64,000 nucleotides of DNA from Cryobacterium arcticum (GTDB taxonomy: Bacteria; Actinomycetota; Actinomycetes; Actinomycetales; Microbacteriaceae): NCBI RefSeq assembly GCF_003185895.1, contig NZ_QHLY01000005.1, positions 1-64,000 on the forward strand, written 5' to 3'. A model generated the notes under the pieces. The model had not been told where the DNA came from and ran no database searches. It was given only the letters and a program-made list of their open reading frames with translations. The translations under genes were made by a program, and so were the position numbers. Below, piece after piece: positions 62,550-64,000 of the stretch (positions within the stretch are counted from its first letter, which is position 1; every line of letters begins with the position of its first letter).

Positions 62550-63701
62550 CTACTCGCCGCCCTCCTGGAGGGTGACGTCGATCGGAGTCCAGTCGGCGCC
62601 CATGACGTCGACTCCATCCGCGGTCAGCTCATCCAGGGCCTTCTGCACGTACTCGTTGGAGTACGCGGTTTCGGGCGGGTCTGTGGTGATGATGGTGCCA
62701 CCGGTTTCGTTCTTCGTGTTCATGGCGATGTCGACGGTGTTGGCCCAGGCAGCCTCGTCGATCAGGCCGACGCCGTTGGTCGACGGGAAGATCAGCTTGC
62801 TGACCTCGTTGGTCATCCACAGCTGGTGGCCGGCGGGCAGGGCGGATCCGGCGTCGGCCACGATGGTCGCGGCGTCTTCCGGGTTCTGGGCGGCGTAGAT
62901 CCAGCCCTTGATGGAGGCCTTGATGAAGGCGACCGTCTGGTCGGCGTACGCCTCGTCGTCGGCGAGCTTGTCGGTGTTGGCCCAGATGGCGTCTTGGAGC
63001 ATGGCGGTGCCCTCGTCGTTCCAGTCGATGACGTTGAGTTCATCGGGCTGGTAGAGCTCACCGGTGTCGGGGTTGATGGTCTCGAGCACCTGGGCGTACT
63101 CGTTGTAGGTCATGGCCTGGGCCGCGTCGATGTCACCGGCGAGGAAGGCGTTCATGTCGAAGGCCTGCTGCACGAGGTTGATGTCGCCCACCTCGACGCC
63201 GGATTTCTGCATGCCGGCGAAGAGCTCCCACTCGTTGCCGTAACCCCAGCTGCCCACGTTCTTGCCGGCCAGGTCGGCCGGGGTGGTGATGTTCTTGTCC
63301 TTGAACGAGATCTGGGTGGTGGCGCTGCGCTCGAAGATCTGCGCGACGTCGGTGATGTTGGCGCCCTGTTCGATGGAGCCGAGCACCTTGGGAACCCAGG
63401 AGATGGCGTAGTCCACGTCGCCGGAGGCGAGCACGTCTTGCGGCACGATGTCGGCGCCGCCCTCGGCGATGGTGACGTCGAGGCCTTCGTCTTCGTAGTA
63501 GCCCTGGTCGACGGCCGCGTAGTAGCCGGCGAACTGGGCCTGGGCCACCCACTGCAATTGCAGGGTGACGGGGGTGAGGTCTCCGCTGGCGGAGTCGTCG
63601 GACGGGGCGGAATTGCCGGAGGCGCTGCATCCGGAGAGGACGAGTGCGCTGGCAGCGGCAACGGCGCCAGCCGTTGTCAGCCATCGTGTGCTGTGTTTCA
63701 T
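62550..63701 (-). CDS. NMT1/THI5-type ABC transporter substrate-binding lipoprotein
   Basis: This is a 383-residue binding protein with lipobox LSGC (22-25). VTLQLQWVAQAQFAGYYAAVDQGYYEDEGLDVTIAEGGADIVPQDVLASGDVDYAISW is the NMT1 signature used for pyrimidine-like, thiamin-precursor or riboflavin ligands. Next to a beta-alanine-type aminotransferase, a pyrimidine degradation role is likely, but the ligand is not proven. It precedes the aminotransferase by 91 bp on the same strand. Confidence 0.93.
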   Translation of the reverse strand: MKHSTRWLTTAGAVAAASALVLSGCSASGNSAPSDDSASGDLTPVTLQLQWVAQAQFAGYYAAVDQGYYEDEGLDVTIAEGGADIVPQDVLASGDVDYAISWVPKVLGSIEQGANITDVAQIFERSATTQISFKDKNITTPADLAGKNVGSWGYGNEWELFAGMQKSGVEVGDINLVQQAFDMNAFLAGDIDAAQAMTYNEYAQVLETINPDTGELYQPDELNVIDWNDEGTAMLQDAIWANTDKLADDEAYADQTVAFIKASIKGWIYAAQNPEDAATIVADAGSALPAGHQLWMTNEVSKLIFPSTNGVGLIDEAAWANTVDIAMNTKNETGGTIITTDPPETAYSNEYVQKALDELTADGVDVMGADWTPIDVTLQEGGE

Positions 63702-63815
63702 GAGTTCCTCCTTAGTAGTACTGCTGCGGGGTGCTGCTGCGGGGGTCGAGCGGTGTGGGTGATGCGGGCGGGTGATGCGGGTTGACCGACTTCGTGGGTC
63801 GGGCGTTTCAGGGGG

Positions 63816-64000
63816 TCAGGCCGGAGCGCTTCGGCTGACGAGTTTCTCCAGGCCGAGTGCTGCGCAGTAGAAGAGGAGTCCGAGAATGATGGAGCCGAGC
63901 ACGTAGGCCCAGGCCAGCCCGTAGTTGCTGCTGGACGCGGCAGACGTGATCGACTTGCCGAGACCGCCGACCGGGCCACCGAAGTATTCGGCGATGAGGG
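63816..64000 (-). CDS. ABC transporter permease, partial (runs off the window)
   Basis: Only the last 60 codons are present, ending at TGA 63816-63818. The readable part, AEYFGGPVGGLGKSITSAASSS then LAWAYVLGSIILGLLFYCAALGLEKLVSRS, matches the C-terminal helix and tail of SsuC/TauC/ThiX-type permeases that pair with NMT1-type binding proteins. It lies 115 bp upstream of that binding protein gene on the same strand. Confidence 0.85.
   Translation of the reverse strand, partial: LIAEYFGGPVGGLGKSITSAASSSNYGLAWAYVLGSIILGLLFYCAALGLEKLVSRSAPA

Overview
The window is about 64 kb of high-GC DNA from an actinobacterium. Gene content points to Micrococcales, most likely Microbacteriaceae (Cryobacterium or a relative): a class II PurL, a DUF3151 gene beside purA, a CmtR-type ArsR regulator, an Asp23/Gls24 locus, and a small protein of a type I associate with this family. 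The genus is an inference. Coding is dense, with many 1-4 base start/stop overlaps. I see no tRNA, rRNA, CRISPR array, insertion sequence or prophage.

Layout: 0-4 kb has two tandem lipoprotein genes divergent from purL. 4.8-9.9 kb is a six-gene operon (HAD hydrolase, phnD, phnC, two phnE, RpiR regulator) for a phosphonate- or phosphate-ester-type solute, with a candidate PHO box upstream. 10-18 kb holds an L-2-hydroxyglutarate oxidase, a DUF559 endonuclease-like gene flanked by three copies of a 59-bp palindromic element, an SDR and chorismate mutase pair, an EamA exporter, a GNAT, purA and DUF3151. 18-22.4 kb is a TetR / degenerate-ATPase / YhgE-Pip module with a clear promoter and operator. 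22.5-28.3 kb holds a methyltransferase, a divergent DinB polymerase, malic enzyme, and an EmrB-type exporter with its TetR. 28.4-29.4 kb is a cadmium/lead-type CmtR plus CDF transporter unit. 29.5-39 kb holds a SpoU methylase, DedA, a two-component system, a MATE pump, a MarR regulator, mntH plus a DtxR/MntR regulator, and a NagD-like phosphatase. 39-45.6 kb holds a large Ala/Glu-rich septum-formation-domain protein coupled to pyrE, a 40-residue membrane ORF, LysR, LysE, an APH-type kinase and a NodA-like acyltransferase. 45.7-50.4 kb is a ROK-regulated xylose-type ABC importer. 50.7-53.6 kb is an Asp23/Gls24/AmaP cell-envelope operon. 53.7-59.3 kb holds an ECF41-like sigma factor, a FGGY sugar kinase, an orphan response regulator and a GlsB/YeaQ membrane protein. 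59.4-64 kb is the downstream half of a probable pyrimidine/beta-alanine catabolic operon (malonate- or methylmalonate-semialdehyde dehydrogenase, class III aminotransferase, NMT1-type binding protein, start of a permease).

Two themes stand out. First, regulatory dyads are unusually easy to read: PHO box, TetR, CmtR, MntR, MarR, LysR and LuxR-type sites can be proposed next to their likely regulators, and several overlap start codons in a way that suggests leaderless mRNAs. Second, intergenic spaces carry several families of palindromic repeats (a 59-bp element, a TGCCCC-core element, an AGCTAAGC element, and GGTCTCGAC-type repeats). These, the DUF559 gene they surround, and a stand-alone NodA homologue are the best leads for something undescribed.
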